Program-made: the position numbers and the translations under genes
In this document: in pieces, positions 25,801 through 34,920 of the stretch
Position numbering within the stretch: position 1 is the stretch's first letter
How the letters are laid out: each line of letters starts with the position of its first letter
The notes under the pieces: generated by a model
What the model saw: only the letters and a program-made list of their open reading frames with translations
Databases searched by the model: none
What the model was told of the DNA's origin: nothing
DNA from: Roseivirga sp. BDSF3-8
GTDB lineage: Bacteria; Bacteroidota; Bacteroidia; Cytophagales; Cyclobacteriaceae
Assembly (NCBI RefSeq): GCF_041449215.1
Contig: NZ_JBGNFV010000001.1
Location: 4,977,001 to 5,041,000, forward strand
Direction of reading: 5' to 3'
Length of the DNA stretch: 64,000 nucleotides

Positions 25801-27664
25801 TAAAGCCATCAGGGCCAGTCCATGAGTACGTATAATTTCCGGTTCCACCATTTACTATTGGCTGACCTCCTAATTCTATACTCTCTCCCAGGCAAATGGT
25901 GGCGTCGCTTCCTGCATATGCCTGAATCTTGGGGTAAAAGAAGATGGTAAGGGAGTCTGTGGCGGGTTCACAGTTTCCGGCAGGATCATCTGTCATCAGG
26001 AAAAGCTTTATCTGTCCGTCAGAAATGTCATCAGGAGAAATAAAGTAGGTTGTATTTAATGCATTTGCATCTGCAAAGCTTCCTGAACCGCCCCACCAGC
26101 TTGAGGAACTGGCTCCTCCGCTAAGCTCGCCCGAAATGGCTATTGAGGTAGCTCCAGGGCACAGGGCCTCGTCCTGGGTCAGTACTTTTACCCCCGCAGG
26201 TTCATTTATATTAATAGTGACCTGATCAGTGGCTGAACAGCCCTGTCCATCTGTGAGGGTTAGCTGATATGTACCTGAGGTGGATGGCGTAATCAGTGGG
26301 GCTGCACTCTCACTCGTGTATCCTTCAGGGCCACTCCATTCAAACTGGTAGTGGCCATCGCCCCCACTGGCTATAGTACTACCTCCCAGAGCGACGGACT
26401 CCCCCCGGCAAATTGTCTGGTTACTCCCCGCGTTAGCAGATAGTGGAGGGTTTATTGTTATTGATAGATTATCCGAAGCAGATTCACAACTACCCGCCGG
26501 GTCATTGGTTGTAAAAGTAAGGGTTACCTGGCCGGCTTCCCGGTCAGTTTCGCCAATGGTGTAGAGGGTGGTGAGGCCTGTGGGGTTTGAAAAGCTACCA
26601 TCACCACCTACCCATGAGCCGGATGATGCACCACCGGAAAGTGTAGCTGAGGCCGATAGGGATACATGGTCATAGCAGACAGTGCTCTCAGGAGAGGAGA
26701 CTGACACGCCGGCAGGAGTACTGAGCGTAACGGCTACGGGGTTACTGGTGCTGGTGCATCCATTCTCAGTGATTTTAACACTGTAGTTTCCTGCAGACGA
26801 TACAGTTATACCTTGGCTTCTCGCGCCATTAGACCATAAATAAGTGCCTGATGATGGGGCTGCCATTAATACGACATTATCTCCCTGACAAAGGTCGATA
26901 CTGCCCGAAGGTGTTATCGTTGCCACTGGTAAAGGTTTGACGTTTACGACTACCTTATCGGTAGCCTGGCATCCTTGTCCATCTGTCACTGTAAGGGTAT
27001 AGGTAGTGCGGCTGGAGGGGCTGGCTACAGGCGTAGGTATTGAGGGGTCGTCCAGCGTGCTGCTGGGTGTCCATGAATAGGTAAATCCCGCCTGCCCTGC
27101 CGTACCTATTTGTGTACTACTTCCTAAGCAGATTTCCTTATCAATGCCGGCATCTGCCTTAGCATCGCCAATCTTAATGGAGGCATACACCAGATTATCA
27201 GCAATAGCTCCTCCGTTAATAACGGCTGTACCCCCTGATCTAAGCAAATTGCCTGACTGGGCCTCAGCGGAGGAAATCACTCTGAAACCACTAAGCTGGA
27301 TTTCGTCCCTGGGAAAGCTGGCAGGGCCTGTTATATCATATTTAAGGAACAATTTACTGCCAGAAACAAAATATACTACGTTGGAAATATTGGCCCCGGA
27401 AATATTTACCATCCCATCGGGCTCATTGAACGTAAGGCCGTCAGGGAGCTCCAGCACAAGGGTCTGGTCCTCGCCTACCTGAAAGTCATCGTTAATTGAT
27501 TCGGAGAGGGTAATGATACCGAGGTAGCGAAGTGAGTACGCCGGACATAATTCTACCTGTGAAACGGTTCGGCTAATAGTCACCTGTGCAAAGGCGGCCT
27601 GTATAGGCAGTAAAAAAAGTACCAGGAAAACTAGTCTTCGGGATATTGGTATGGTTCCGGTCAT
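22847..27664 (-). CDS. Giant T9SS-secreted protein with PKD-like repeats
   Basis: This secreted protein of 1605 residues starts at the ATG at 27664, giving a proper signal peptide (MTGTIPISRRLVFLVLF, cleaved near AFA-QV). A longer frame to 27775 would bury the signal. The body has many adhesin-like repeats with the patterns GxDxTIC-GES, YTYSWTGPDGF and GCQAT/SDxVxI, then PKD domains (TYDQYVCEGDEVAFTN; WQWNFGDPGS), and a region like a jelly-roll near residues 1150-1290. The last 80 residues are a type A T9SS sorting domain (MYPNPADDKLVVDF, then NGLYFLVLY and EKVIIRHQ). It is the last gene of a five-gene operon with an OM barrel, a lipoprotein, a STAND NTPase and a TIR protein. Confidence 0.88.
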   Translation of the reverse strand: MTGTIPISRRLVFLVLFLLPIQAAFAQVTISRTVSQVELCPAYSLRYLGIITLSESINDDFQVGEDQTLVLELPDGLTFNEPDGMVNISGANISNVVYFVSGSKLFLKYDITGPASFPRDEIQLSGFRVISSAEAQSGNLLRSGGTAVINGGAIADNLVYASIKIGDAKADAGIDKEICLGSSTQIGTAGQAGFTYSWTPSSTLDDPSIPTPVASPSSRTTYTLTVTDGQGCQATDKVVVNVKPLPVATITPSGSIDLCQGDNVVLMAAPSSGTYLWSNGARSQGITVSSAGNYSVKITENGCTSTSNPVAVTLSTPAGVSVSSPESTVCYDHVSLSASATLSGGASSGSWVGGDGSFSNPTGLTTLYTIGETDREAGQVTLTFTTNDPAGSCESASDNLSITINPPLSANAGSNQTICRGESVALGGSTIASGGDGHYQFEWSGPEGYTSESAAPLITPSTSGTYQLTLTDGQGCSATDQVTININEPAGVKVLTQDEALCPGATSIAISGELSGGASSSSWWGGSGSFADANALNTTYFISPDDISDGQIKLFLMTDDPAGNCEPATDSLTIFFYPKIQAYAGSDATICLGESIELGGQPIVNGGTGNYTYSWTGPDGFTSGKSNPVIQPQSPGTFEYVLSIRDGAGCQSDNDVIRIIVNDQVTVDAGPDQITCQRDREILLEAQAGNGYTGGLWSTAGTGLFANASDLITTYSLSDDDVAAGSVKLTYEANDSDGSGPCSSASDYLSITIRSEPEVAFAGLNDQYAENEPVVTLTGFPSGGTFSGNGIISGTSDFDPGAAELGLNEIIYTYQDTYGCVNADTQIVVINSVPEIAFGLEGRDEPQVCIDEGPQRLVYDETQNGVGTFSGVGVDPDPSGDFYFDPSISDQGVHKVVFRFETFDPPTTSEDTLIIQVYENPDASFTYDQYVCEGDEVAFTNQSTMKANLFNHSITGYHWDYGNGIQSSGEHGLMTYAEPGQYVVTLTVFSEACENSISNLITVGGSPTAEFRWEDISEGNVTRFFDQTEDTTDPFSTVTSWQWNFGDPGSQENTSNEEFPTHTFSEAGEFTVTLTVTMNTGCQATISHQVQILPSVVTYPYFQDFETTAGWVPAEGSSWELGTPSGTNINQPFSGARSWVTNLDGEYPNSAQGYINGPDFDLTVLARPMLSFYYQGDLQRGFDGVVMQYSLDGGRSWEVLGKPGDGYNWYNASSLVGNPGDQDIGQYGWSGQLDWQRGALPLNSLKERTSVRLRLAFGSDPSNPPNTTLEGFAFDDIYIGERSRQVLAEHFIDGYGTAGLEANQVLGQLQAEVPLDIIQLQYRSNIQQSSDSLFLDARDDISSRISYYGITEPLRSVIDGNYLEDEPASLNSQEILRRSLIDPVFEISLDTINLGPHQLGIEAAVTAIKPYEEEVVLQLAIVEAETPVNISGNVNVLNYVVKKLLPNAGGNSFTRNWQPGESEMITETWQVDNIDNPTQLRAVAFVQNKATREILQTVTIPLSPKSTDIIEGLINQELTPYLKETVMYPNPADDKLVVDFNGPVKESLNWSLIDPASRQLAAGQLRQAADYLEINTGRMKNGLYFLVLYQGTTPVYYEKVIIRHQ

Positions 27665-27823
27665 TCTCACCAACAAGGTCGATAAATTGAATGGGAAAAA
27701 TAGTGCATAACAAACTAAAAAAAAGGGAATTCGTACCCTTATCGCTTGAAATGAAATATTTACCTGCACTTTCATCTTTTGAAGGCGCCTGAATAAGTGT
27801 GTATCATTGAAAAGTTCAATTTA

Positions 27824-29038
27824 TCACTCATTCAATACCGGAACGACCCTGGGTTTGATCCAAGAGAGCTTATATGTGTTTTCAAAAAAGATTGTACCAA
27901 ATAGGCTGATTTTTCCATCTGTGCCTCTTAATATCTTAATCGCCTGATCATTACCATTTGCACCATAGGTGGCAAGCGGGTGCGTTTTACCGTTTGATTC
28001 TACTTGTATATATGATAAGTCGGTGCCGCTACCTGAAAATGAGGCATTACTGACCACTATATAAGAGTCGTTATTTAGAAAGGCCATGTCTATTCCCTCT
28101 TCATTACGGGAGACACTAAACGTAAGGACTTCGAGGGAGTCCAGTGTATTCTCCAGTTTCCAAATGGCTGACTCACTCTGATTGGCAGAGCCAATACTAC
28201 CGATAAGGAAAAACTGGTTTTGCCTTTGATAGATATGGTTTACGCTTTCATCCAGGTTACTCCCATAGATTCTGACTGCTGTTTCTAATCCTGAATCATT
28301 GATTCTATAGATAACCAGGTTTTGTCCCCCTCTTCCACCTTGCTGAAAATCTGTATTGCCCGTCAGAATAATGTTTCCATTCCTATCCAGAAGCACGGAT
28401 TTACCTTCATCTGCTCCGCCGAACCCATATCTTTCAGTCCACACAACGCTTCCTGAGGGAGATATCCGAATAAGTAAGATATCTGACACATCAGCTGCGG
28501 GATCGGGATTTTCCTTTGTATCTACATTACTGGTAGTGCCGGCTATCAGATAACCCCCATCGGGCATTGATATGGCATCTGCCACCATTTCATTATAGGC
28601 TGCAAATCCTACCGTCTGGTCGCTGAGGATGGTGCCATCCTGACTTAGCCGTAAAATTCTTATATCACTGGTTGAAGCAGAAGACTCATCTGTCTCAGCA
28701 ATTACGAGGAAGCCGTCCGATGTTTTTAAGAGGTTTTTCCCAACTTCGTTTCCTGCGGAGGGAATAATGAGTGTTTTGGTTATATCTCCTTTCGCATCAG
28801 CCCAAACCAGGTAGATAGATTGCTTCCTGCCATCATCTGTGGTGTCAGGCGTAGTTGTGCTTCCAAGCATAAGTACGCCTCCATTATCAGTAGGGATGAT
28901 ATCATAGCCTCTCTCATCGCCGGTGCCACCGTAGATTTTAACGAACTCGTCGTCTTCCCGGCTTGGCACATCTTCCGCACAGCCGGCAATTGCAATTAGC
29001 GTAAGGAATATAGCAAAAAGCTGAATTTGCTTTCTCAT
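27824..29038 (-). CDS. Lipoprotein with beta-propeller-like repeats
   Basis: This 404-residue protein has a lipoprotein signal peptide with lipobox IAGC (Cys at residue 20). The mature part holds repeated segments of about 50 residues with the pattern GGxL-GxT-S...DI-L-R-SPDG-xxW-x-YG (for example DGGYLIAGTTSN and NGNIILTGNTDF), typical of predicted beta-propellers of the delta-60 or WD-like kind. It is probably anchored in the outer membrane. Its start overlaps the barrel-protein stop (ATGA at 29035-29038). Confidence 0.8.
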   Translation of the reverse strand: MRKQIQLFAIFLTLIAIAGCAEDVPSREDDEFVKIYGGTGDERGYDIIPTDNGGVLMLGSTTTPDTTDDGRKQSIYLVWADAKGDITKTLIIPSAGNEVGKNLLKTSDGFLVIAETDESSASTSDIRILRLSQDGTILSDQTVGFAAYNEMVADAISMPDGGYLIAGTTSNVDTKENPDPAADVSDILLIRISPSGSVVWTERYGFGGADEGKSVLLDRNGNIILTGNTDFQQGGRGGQNLVIYRINDSGLETAVRIYGSNLDESVNHIYQRQNQFFLIGSIGSANQSESAIWKLENTLDSLEVLTFSVSRNEEGIDMAFLNNDSYIVVSNASFSGSGTDLSYIQVESNGKTHPLATYGANGNDQAIKILRGTDGKISLFGTIFFENTYKLSWIKPRVVPVLNE

Positions 29039-30108
29039 AGCTCATCTCGTTTCTTCACCATACGTGGCGCATAGAGGGGAACCAAAAACCGGACCATAGC
29101 TGTAAAGCTATTCAGGGTATGATCGTTGTCGGTAAAGCCGTATCTGTATACGAGGGTGCTGTTTCTGAATTGGCCATCACTGTCCAGTCCATTAGAAAAT
29201 CCTTTTCGGTACCCAATATCGACGAGGATAAAATTAGTACCTGCCCGCATTGCCACCCCTGTTCCTATCATAGCGGTTAGCCCGGTAGGGCTTCTTTGGT
29301 CGTCAAGGTCAATATCCGGTCCTGTCACATCTACTTCCTGCTGGGTAATATCTCTTCTCACTAAGCCTCTTGCCTCAGCGCCGATCATTAGATCGTAGCT
29401 GGCACCGGCATAAACGTAGGGCCTGAGTTTTTTAAATAATCCAGGATGGATTAACCGTAGATATAATGGAAAAGAAAATACCTGCCGGTTTTCAGTAAAG
29501 TTAAGTTGACTATAACCTAAAATGGTGTTCCTATAACTGAACCGATAGTTTGCATAATAAACTCCAGTTCCTGCTGATAGCCATGGCTTTATTGTTATCT
29601 CTGCTCCAGCGCCTGTCATCATACCCGACCTTCCTTCATAGGTTTGGGCATCTGTATAGCTATCTATTGTATATTCATTTACTATAGATGGGCGGGCATA
29701 GGTAATTCCGAATTGCAGTGGCAAAAATGAAACCCTTGGCATGGTTGTATAGCGTTGGGCAAGGTCATGAAGTTCCTGGGGATCAGATTGCTGAGGTTGG
29801 TAATCCGGCTTCTCTTTTAATAAGGCAAGAAAGTATTGTTCAGCAGATTCCGGCTCATCGATATATAATGATGAAATAGTCAGTAACCTCAGAGCTCTGA
29901 TTCTTTCATCCCTGTTGTATCCTCCGTTTTTCACACAGGGAAGAAGTATGTCAGCAAGGCTGTATAAGTTACCAACTTCAAATGCCTTCTCAGCATCAGA
30001 AAGTATTTTATCGCAAGACTGGGCTCTGGCTGAAAAATTCAGCGTAAAGAAAAGGAACAGTCCAAGCCCTATAGTTTTCGATATGTAGTATATGGACTGT
30101 TTATTCAT
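29035..30108 (-). CDS. Outer-membrane beta-barrel protein with N-terminal TPR-like part
   Basis: This 357-residue protein, read from the ATG at 30108, has a signal peptide ending SARAQ. Residues about 30-110 look like helical repeats (DKILSDAEKAFEVGNLYSLADILL; ALRLLTISSLYIDEPESAEQYFLALLKEKPDY). The rest alternates polar and aromatic residues as in an 8-10-strand barrel (YYANYRFSYR; FSFPLYLRLIH; YVYAGASYDLMIGAEARG; FILVDIGYRKGF). The start overlaps the STAND gene stop by 8 bases, so it is made together with a cytoplasmic NTPase, which is unusual. It could be the membrane channel or anchor for the lipoprotein and the giant secreted protein. Confidence 0.78.
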   Translation of the reverse strand: MNKQSIYYISKTIGLGLFLFFTLNFSARAQSCDKILSDAEKAFEVGNLYSLADILLPCVKNGGYNRDERIRALRLLTISSLYIDEPESAEQYFLALLKEKPDYQPQQSDPQELHDLAQRYTTMPRVSFLPLQFGITYARPSIVNEYTIDSYTDAQTYEGRSGMMTGAGAEITIKPWLSAGTGVYYANYRFSYRNTILGYSQLNFTENRQVFSFPLYLRLIHPGLFKKLRPYVYAGASYDLMIGAEARGLVRRDITQQEVDVTGPDIDLDDQRSPTGLTAMIGTGVAMRAGTNFILVDIGYRKGFSNGLDSDGQFRNSTLVYRYGFTDNDHTLNSFTAMVRFLVPLYAPRMVKKRDEL

Positions 30109-33100
30109 TCCCATTTTCGGCTGTGGCATTATCGCCGGATAGTTTATTACAGGTATCATCATAGGGAATATCTTCTGCTACATACCTGTCCCATTCCTGT
30201 GAGGTCAGGTTACGCTGAAGAAGATCACAAAACTTCTCTGCAAGGAGGTCTGGTGTTACGGGCCAGGATTTTATAACCCCGGATCGATTAGCGGTAAGGA
30301 GATACTTGCCATCCGGTGAGAACATTATATCCCATACATAGGAATAATGGTCCTTCAATACAAATGGCTGTTTATCTAGCTGGCCCATGATCCATAACTG
30401 AACGGAACCGTCCAAACTTGCAGTTGCAAGAAACTTGCCTCCCTGAAAAAAATTGATGGCACTGATCAGGCTCTTCTGACCTGAGAGTATGTTAAGAATA
30501 GACTTATTATTCCTATTGTAGATTTTTACCTGGCCGTTGTCATTACCAATTGCGACAAGTTGTCCATCGGCATTAAAAGATACGGCTCCGGCAGCTACTC
30601 CATCTGCCTCTATGATGATCTGTTTTTTTCCTGTATTGATTAATCTTAGCGCAGCTACTTCACCATTGGTGGCACTTGCCACCAGTTCAAAGCCTCTGGG
30701 GCTGACCTCTATGTGCCTGTAGTTAGTGCCTAACTCTCCTATTACATTCCACTCGCCATCATTTATGTAAACCAGGCCGTCTATTCCTAAAATATAAAAA
30801 GAAGTACCATCGGGAGCGTAGGCTATGTCATAGGCGCGGGATACGGGTAAGCTTATAAGGTTGGAATCTGTCTGACCACCTGATATACTCAGCTCCTGGA
30901 CATAGGGCATGTTGCCGAGGTTTAGCAACTTGTCGTGGTTGGGATGAACAATTATTTTTTTACTGGCGTATTCATTGTCATATACGAGCTGAGGCTCTAT
31001 GGATTGATCAAAGGACCAGCGGAATATTTTGCCATCACTACCTGCAGAATAGAAATTTTGACCTCCGCGGCTGCCTGCCAGGCTTCTTACCCCATCAGTA
31101 TGAGCAGAATATGTGGTCAGCGGGTCGCCGGAAAGGTTTTTGACCGCATAGTAGAGCCCGTCATAGATATAATGGTCGTAGGCATTACCGCCAAACTCTG
31201 TATTAAATTTGTAGGCTTGTAAGGCAAGGAGGCCCTGAAGTTGTGGTTCTGTTATTTGTAAGCTTTTTACTGCCATAGACTGCGCCAAAGATATCAGACG
31301 TAGATTGTAGGCATCTTTTCGTCTGTTTTCTGCCAGTAAGGCTTGTTCCTGTGCAAATTGGTTAGCTTCCTCGGCCTCATACGTGCGCCACTCTGCAATT
31401 TCTGTCTGGCGCTCCGCAAGTTTTCTTTGTTCATCAGCTACCTGACGTTGCCTTTCTGCTACCTCCTTTTGTATTTGGAAATTACGGGCATTGCGCTCAG
31501 CAGCGTCTCTCTGTAGCTGTGCTTCCTCCCGCTCGCTAACGGCAAGCCTCCGCATACTGTCTGCGACTTCTTCATTTTGCAGCGCGAGCTCTTTTTGTTC
31601 GGTGGCAAGTTGTTCATTCTGTATCGCTAAGCGTGCCTGGTTATCGGCATCTACCTTCTGGACTATGGCAAAAACGAAAAACAATATAGATACTACGGCA
31701 AAAACACCGAGTATAACGGCTACTCTGCGGGTACGCTGAAGGAGGCGTTTCTGCAGTTTTTCTTTACTTTTTTGCTCATTTTCATAAGCAACCCGGCTAC
31801 TTTCAAGAAACACTATGGCACGCTCAAAGCCGTCATCGTATCGCTGGGCCCAAATACGTGTGGGGCGTTGTTTTTGCTGCCAGTTCAGTGCCAGTTGAAG
31901 ATCCGGTGGACGCCAAAGGCTGGTACGTCCCACCTGGTACATAGTGGCTGCATCAGAAAGCCTGCGGTACATTTTGGCAGATTCAAATTCTTCTTCTACC
32001 CAAACTCTCAGGCGTTCCCAAATCCGCATGAGGCTCTCATGGGATACTTCAATTACCGTATCATCATATATAGGTACAGTGGCATCGGGTAATAGCAGGG
32101 AACGGCCTGGTTCTCTGAACTTTTCTACCACTCGAATGACCTGTTCGGGGGTGACTTCGGCTATAGAGGCTATAGTGGTAATATCAGCGGGGCGGCGGGT
32201 ACCGTAGTTATCTGCTCCTTTTTCAGTGAGGCTTTTAAATATGACCTCACAAATCTCTTGTTCCTTCTTGGTGAGTTCGTCATAGGCCTCGTTGGCATGT
32301 TCGGAAAGGGCTTCGGCAATGGTACCTATGGCATGATAATGCCGGATATCCATGATTCCCGCCTTGCCATCCTGGTCCTTCCAGTAGTCCCACGTTCTCA
32401 TCAAAGCGTGTTGAAGTACGGGAAGCTGATCAGGGTTATCCCCGATATCGTTCAGAAGTTCCTGAACTAATCTTTGTGAAATTTTGCCATTTCCTACTGC
32501 AACAGGTCCTTCAACAGCCATTCGTAACTGATCCCGCGTCATCTGCGGAATAAGATAATGGCTCTTGTTTATCATGTGCGTAAGATCGGGGAACATAGCG
32601 CAGTCACCAATGAAGTCGGACCTCATGGTAAGGGCTACGTACACGGGAACCTCTGACTGACTTACAGCTTCCAGAAGGAGGTTAACATAGGCTGTAGATT
32701 CATTTACAGCATTCGTATCAGTGTAGAGCTTACGGTACCGCAGAAGTTCTTCGAACTGATCTACAAGCAGCAGGATGTTTTCATTTTCTCCCTGACGGAT
32801 CTTTGAAACGGCATCTACCAACCCCAGTGAGCTACTGCGGAGGATAGTGGAGTTGATAACGACTCCCAGGTCATGGTCGTCCTGGTCGCCGTCAAAAGTA
32901 GGGTCGTGGTCCATAATGGACTCGGCGAGATTGTCTATAGGAGAAACGCCTGGCCTGGTAACGATAATCTGCCAGCGGGAGCCGGCGCCGGTCATAAAGC
33001 CTCCATGAAGGATAGGGATTAGGCCACAGTACATGAGTGAGGACTTGCCTGTACCTGATGCACCGATTACGGCAGTAAAACGATGCTCGGAAAGTTTAAG

Positions 33101-33238
33101 CAATACCTCATCACTCTGTCCTTCACGACCGAAGAAAAGATGGCTCTCATTGACAGTAAACGGCCTTAATCCTGGAAAAGGGTTTTCCGCTCTGACAGGA
33201 GAATCAAGTATTTGCTTATCCCTATACCTTTCCTTCAT
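30101..33238 (-). CDS. Membrane-anchored STAND NTPase (nSTAND1) with coiled coil and WD40 repeats
   Basis: This 1045-residue protein starts with the nSTAND1 pattern NPFPGLRPFTVNESHLFFGRE, Walker A GASGTGKS (59-66, K65) and a Walker B in NILLLVDQFEELL (about 155-167). A winged-helix/arm region follows, then one membrane helix (about 505-527, VAVILGVFAVVSILFFVFAIV). Next comes a long charged coiled coil (527-645, with repeats like AERQRQVADEQRKLAERQ), and WD40-type blades (about 705-1010, e.g. YSYVWDIMFSPDGKYLLTA). STAND proteins are signal-driven switches that oligomerise on sensing. The membrane helix puts the WD40 sensor on the opposite side from the NTPase, presumably the periplasm. The gene overlaps the TIR gene by one base (TAATG). 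Confidence 0.88.
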   Translation of the reverse strand: MKERYRDKQILDSPVRAENPFPGLRPFTVNESHLFFGREGQSDEVLLKLSEHRFTAVIGASGTGKSSLMYCGLIPILHGGFMTGAGSRWQIIVTRPGVSPIDNLAESIMDHDPTFDGDQDDHDLGVVINSTILRSSSLGLVDAVSKIRQGENENILLLVDQFEELLRYRKLYTDTNAVNESTAYVNLLLEAVSQSEVPVYVALTMRSDFIGDCAMFPDLTHMINKSHYLIPQMTRDQLRMAVEGPVAVGNGKISQRLVQELLNDIGDNPDQLPVLQHALMRTWDYWKDQDGKAGIMDIRHYHAIGTIAEALSEHANEAYDELTKKEQEICEVIFKSLTEKGADNYGTRRPADITTIASIAEVTPEQVIRVVEKFREPGRSLLLPDATVPIYDDTVIEVSHESLMRIWERLRVWVEEEFESAKMYRRLSDAATMYQVGRTSLWRPPDLQLALNWQQKQRPTRIWAQRYDDGFERAIVFLESSRVAYENEQKSKEKLQKRLLQRTRRVAVILGVFAVVSILFFVFAIVQKVDADNQARLAIQNEQLATEQKELALQNEEVADSMRRLAVSEREEAQLQRDAAERNARNFQIQKEVAERQRQVADEQRKLAERQTEIAEWRTYEAEEANQFAQEQALLAENRRKDAYNLRLISLAQSMAVKSLQITEPQLQGLLALQAYKFNTEFGGNAYDHYIYDGLYYAVKNLSGDPLTTYSAHTDGVRSLAGSRGGQNFYSAGSDGKIFRWSFDQSIEPQLVYDNEYASKKIIVHPNHDKLLNLGNMPYVQELSISGGQTDSNLISLPVSRAYDIAYAPDGTSFYILGIDGLVYINDGEWNVIGELGTNYRHIEVSPRGFELVASATNGEVAALRLINTGKKQIIIEADGVAAGAVSFNADGQLVAIGNDNGQVKIYNRNNKSILNILSGQKSLISAINFFQGGKFLATASLDGSVQLWIMGQLDKQPFVLKDHYSYVWDIMFSPDGKYLLTANRSGVIKSWPVTPDLLAEKFCDLLQRNLTSQEWDRYVAEDIPYDDTCNKLSGDNATAENGNE

Positions 33239-34719
33239 TAATTACTCGTCTCCAATTTTGCCAAAAAGGGCTTGAGCAGATCGGGGGTAAATTCTTCCTG
33301 ATTTACAAGAATCATAGCATCCCGGTCGTCAACAGGAGTCCGGGCCACCTTGGAGGGATCATCAACCAGAATCGCCTGCGGAGTAATCGGTTTATTACGT
33401 CCGAAACCAAGGGATTTTGATAGATCCAGCATTTTACTCTTCATCCATTCTTCGTTATCGTTACCATAATAAATTATAGTAGCGTCACAATGCTTTAGGT
33501 TGTCCTGATGGATATTACGAATATCCATCAGATCACCGTCAAATACTGATAGGATGACGCTGAACCCCTGTTTATCCAGAAAATTAGCCAATGGAATGCA
33601 TTTATGAAACTCATTTTTATCATAAATGAGATAAATGCTCTTATTTCTGAATAAGTCGTTCTCAGGGTTTTCAGCAAAGTTGAATTGGGTGGCCTGTTTG
33701 AGTTTTTTCTTTACGAAGGCTTTGAATTCTTCTACAGGTGTCTGCAGGAATTCGGTGTTGAGTATTGAGCGTACATCTTTCTTTAGGGCAAGCAGATAGT
33801 TCTGCTGTTTAAAAGAAATGTGTCTGGTATGTTGGGGAACCCAAACGATCCGATTGAATGCGGTGGCGTTCGGGTCTTCCATAAGTTCATTGCAATAGTC
33901 GGCTGCTACCTGGTTTTGCAATTCTACAATTGTATAGGTGCTTCCCTTTACTACAGGTCCGAAGTCTTCTCCCATAAGATGGATAGAAAGACAACAACGT
34001 TTCAGGTCTTCCCTGATCGCGTGGACCATATCGTCGTAATGTTCAGGCAGCGGGTGTTGCGGATATACTTCATAGCCAAACCGCGAGAGTTCCCTTCTCA
34101 GGCTTTCACAGTGCAGCTTAAGATCTTTTCCTGTTTCGGCCAGGTAAATGGCCGGTGTCTGTCTAAATCTTTCGGCTGTGCCAGGCGCAGCCTCGTAGCG
34201 TGTTAGACGGCGGCAGATGAGATCAGCCAGTTCATAAATCTTCATCAGGAATTTCCTGTCCTTCCGGTCGCGGCTACTGTCAAAAAAACCAATTTCCTCT
34301 GATAAACTGTCTACCTCATAAAACTCATGCGGTAATACAGAACATAAGGATGATGGTAACTGGTCTCCTAAAACAGGGGCCTTCATCACAGGAAACACTG
34401 GCGGCTGTAGTCTTTTCATCGTGTAGTATTCACGTAATTGGGCGATACTACGGTTAATGAAAGAAACCAGGCTGTCCTGTGCAATCAGTGAAGGTGAAAC
34501 AACGGGGATAAAGATGAACTGACTACTATCCGAAGGGATAGTCAATAGCTGGTTTTCAGTGAAAGTAAAGAAACGAAACTCTTTATGCTGGCTAGTCTTC
34601 CGCAACATCAGCTCAAGGAAGAAGACGAATTCCGAAACCCAGCCCCGTTCATTGCCCGGATAGGTTCCATCATCTTCTTTCGCATAGCATATGATGATAT
34701 CTGATGTCGGTTTTTTCAC
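33238..34719 (-). CDS. Cytoplasmic protein with TIR domain and two further TIR-like/DUF4062-like domains
   Basis: This 493-residue protein has no signal or membrane segment. Residues 1-115 form a TIR domain (DIIICYAKEDDG...ERGWVSEF, FIFIPVVSPSLI). Residues about 185-300 match the DUF4062/TIR-like pattern (AIYLAETGKDLKLHCESLRREL, LKRCCLSIHLMGEDFGP, IVELQNQVA). Residues 355-470 are a third Rossmann-like unit (KSIYLIYDKNEFHKCIPLA, HCDATIIYYGNDNEEWM). TIR domains in bacteria either degrade NAD or act as adaptors; no clear NADase glutamate could be placed. The gene is directly coupled to the STAND gene, so it is probably its input or output partner. It heads the five-gene operon. Confidence 0.82.
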   Translation of the reverse strand: MKKPTSDIIICYAKEDDGTYPGNERGWVSEFVFFLELMLRKTSQHKEFRFFTFTENQLLTIPSDSSQFIFIPVVSPSLIAQDSLVSFINRSIAQLREYYTMKRLQPPVFPVMKAPVLGDQLPSSLCSVLPHEFYEVDSLSEEIGFFDSSRDRKDRKFLMKIYELADLICRRLTRYEAAPGTAERFRQTPAIYLAETGKDLKLHCESLRRELSRFGYEVYPQHPLPEHYDDMVHAIREDLKRCCLSIHLMGEDFGPVVKGSTYTIVELQNQVAADYCNELMEDPNATAFNRIVWVPQHTRHISFKQQNYLLALKKDVRSILNTEFLQTPVEEFKAFVKKKLKQATQFNFAENPENDLFRNKSIYLIYDKNEFHKCIPLANFLDKQGFSVILSVFDGDLMDIRNIHQDNLKHCDATIIYYGNDNEEWMKSKMLDLSKSLGFGRNKPITPQAILVDDPSKVARTPVDDRDAMILVNQEEFTPDLLKPFLAKLETSN

Positions 34720-34920
34720 TTCAGAAAAAAGAATTTTGCTGGTACTGATCCTTAAAAAATATCTTTACTTTATAAGATTATTACAATCTAAGCTTAAAAG
34801 TACGAAAAACATGATGATCTGACTTACTCGGAGGCCCATGAAATGTAAGATTTTTAAAGTATATAGTAAAATTCTATGTTTCAGACGAATGACGACTTTG
34901 AGTAAATACCTACCAGAAGC

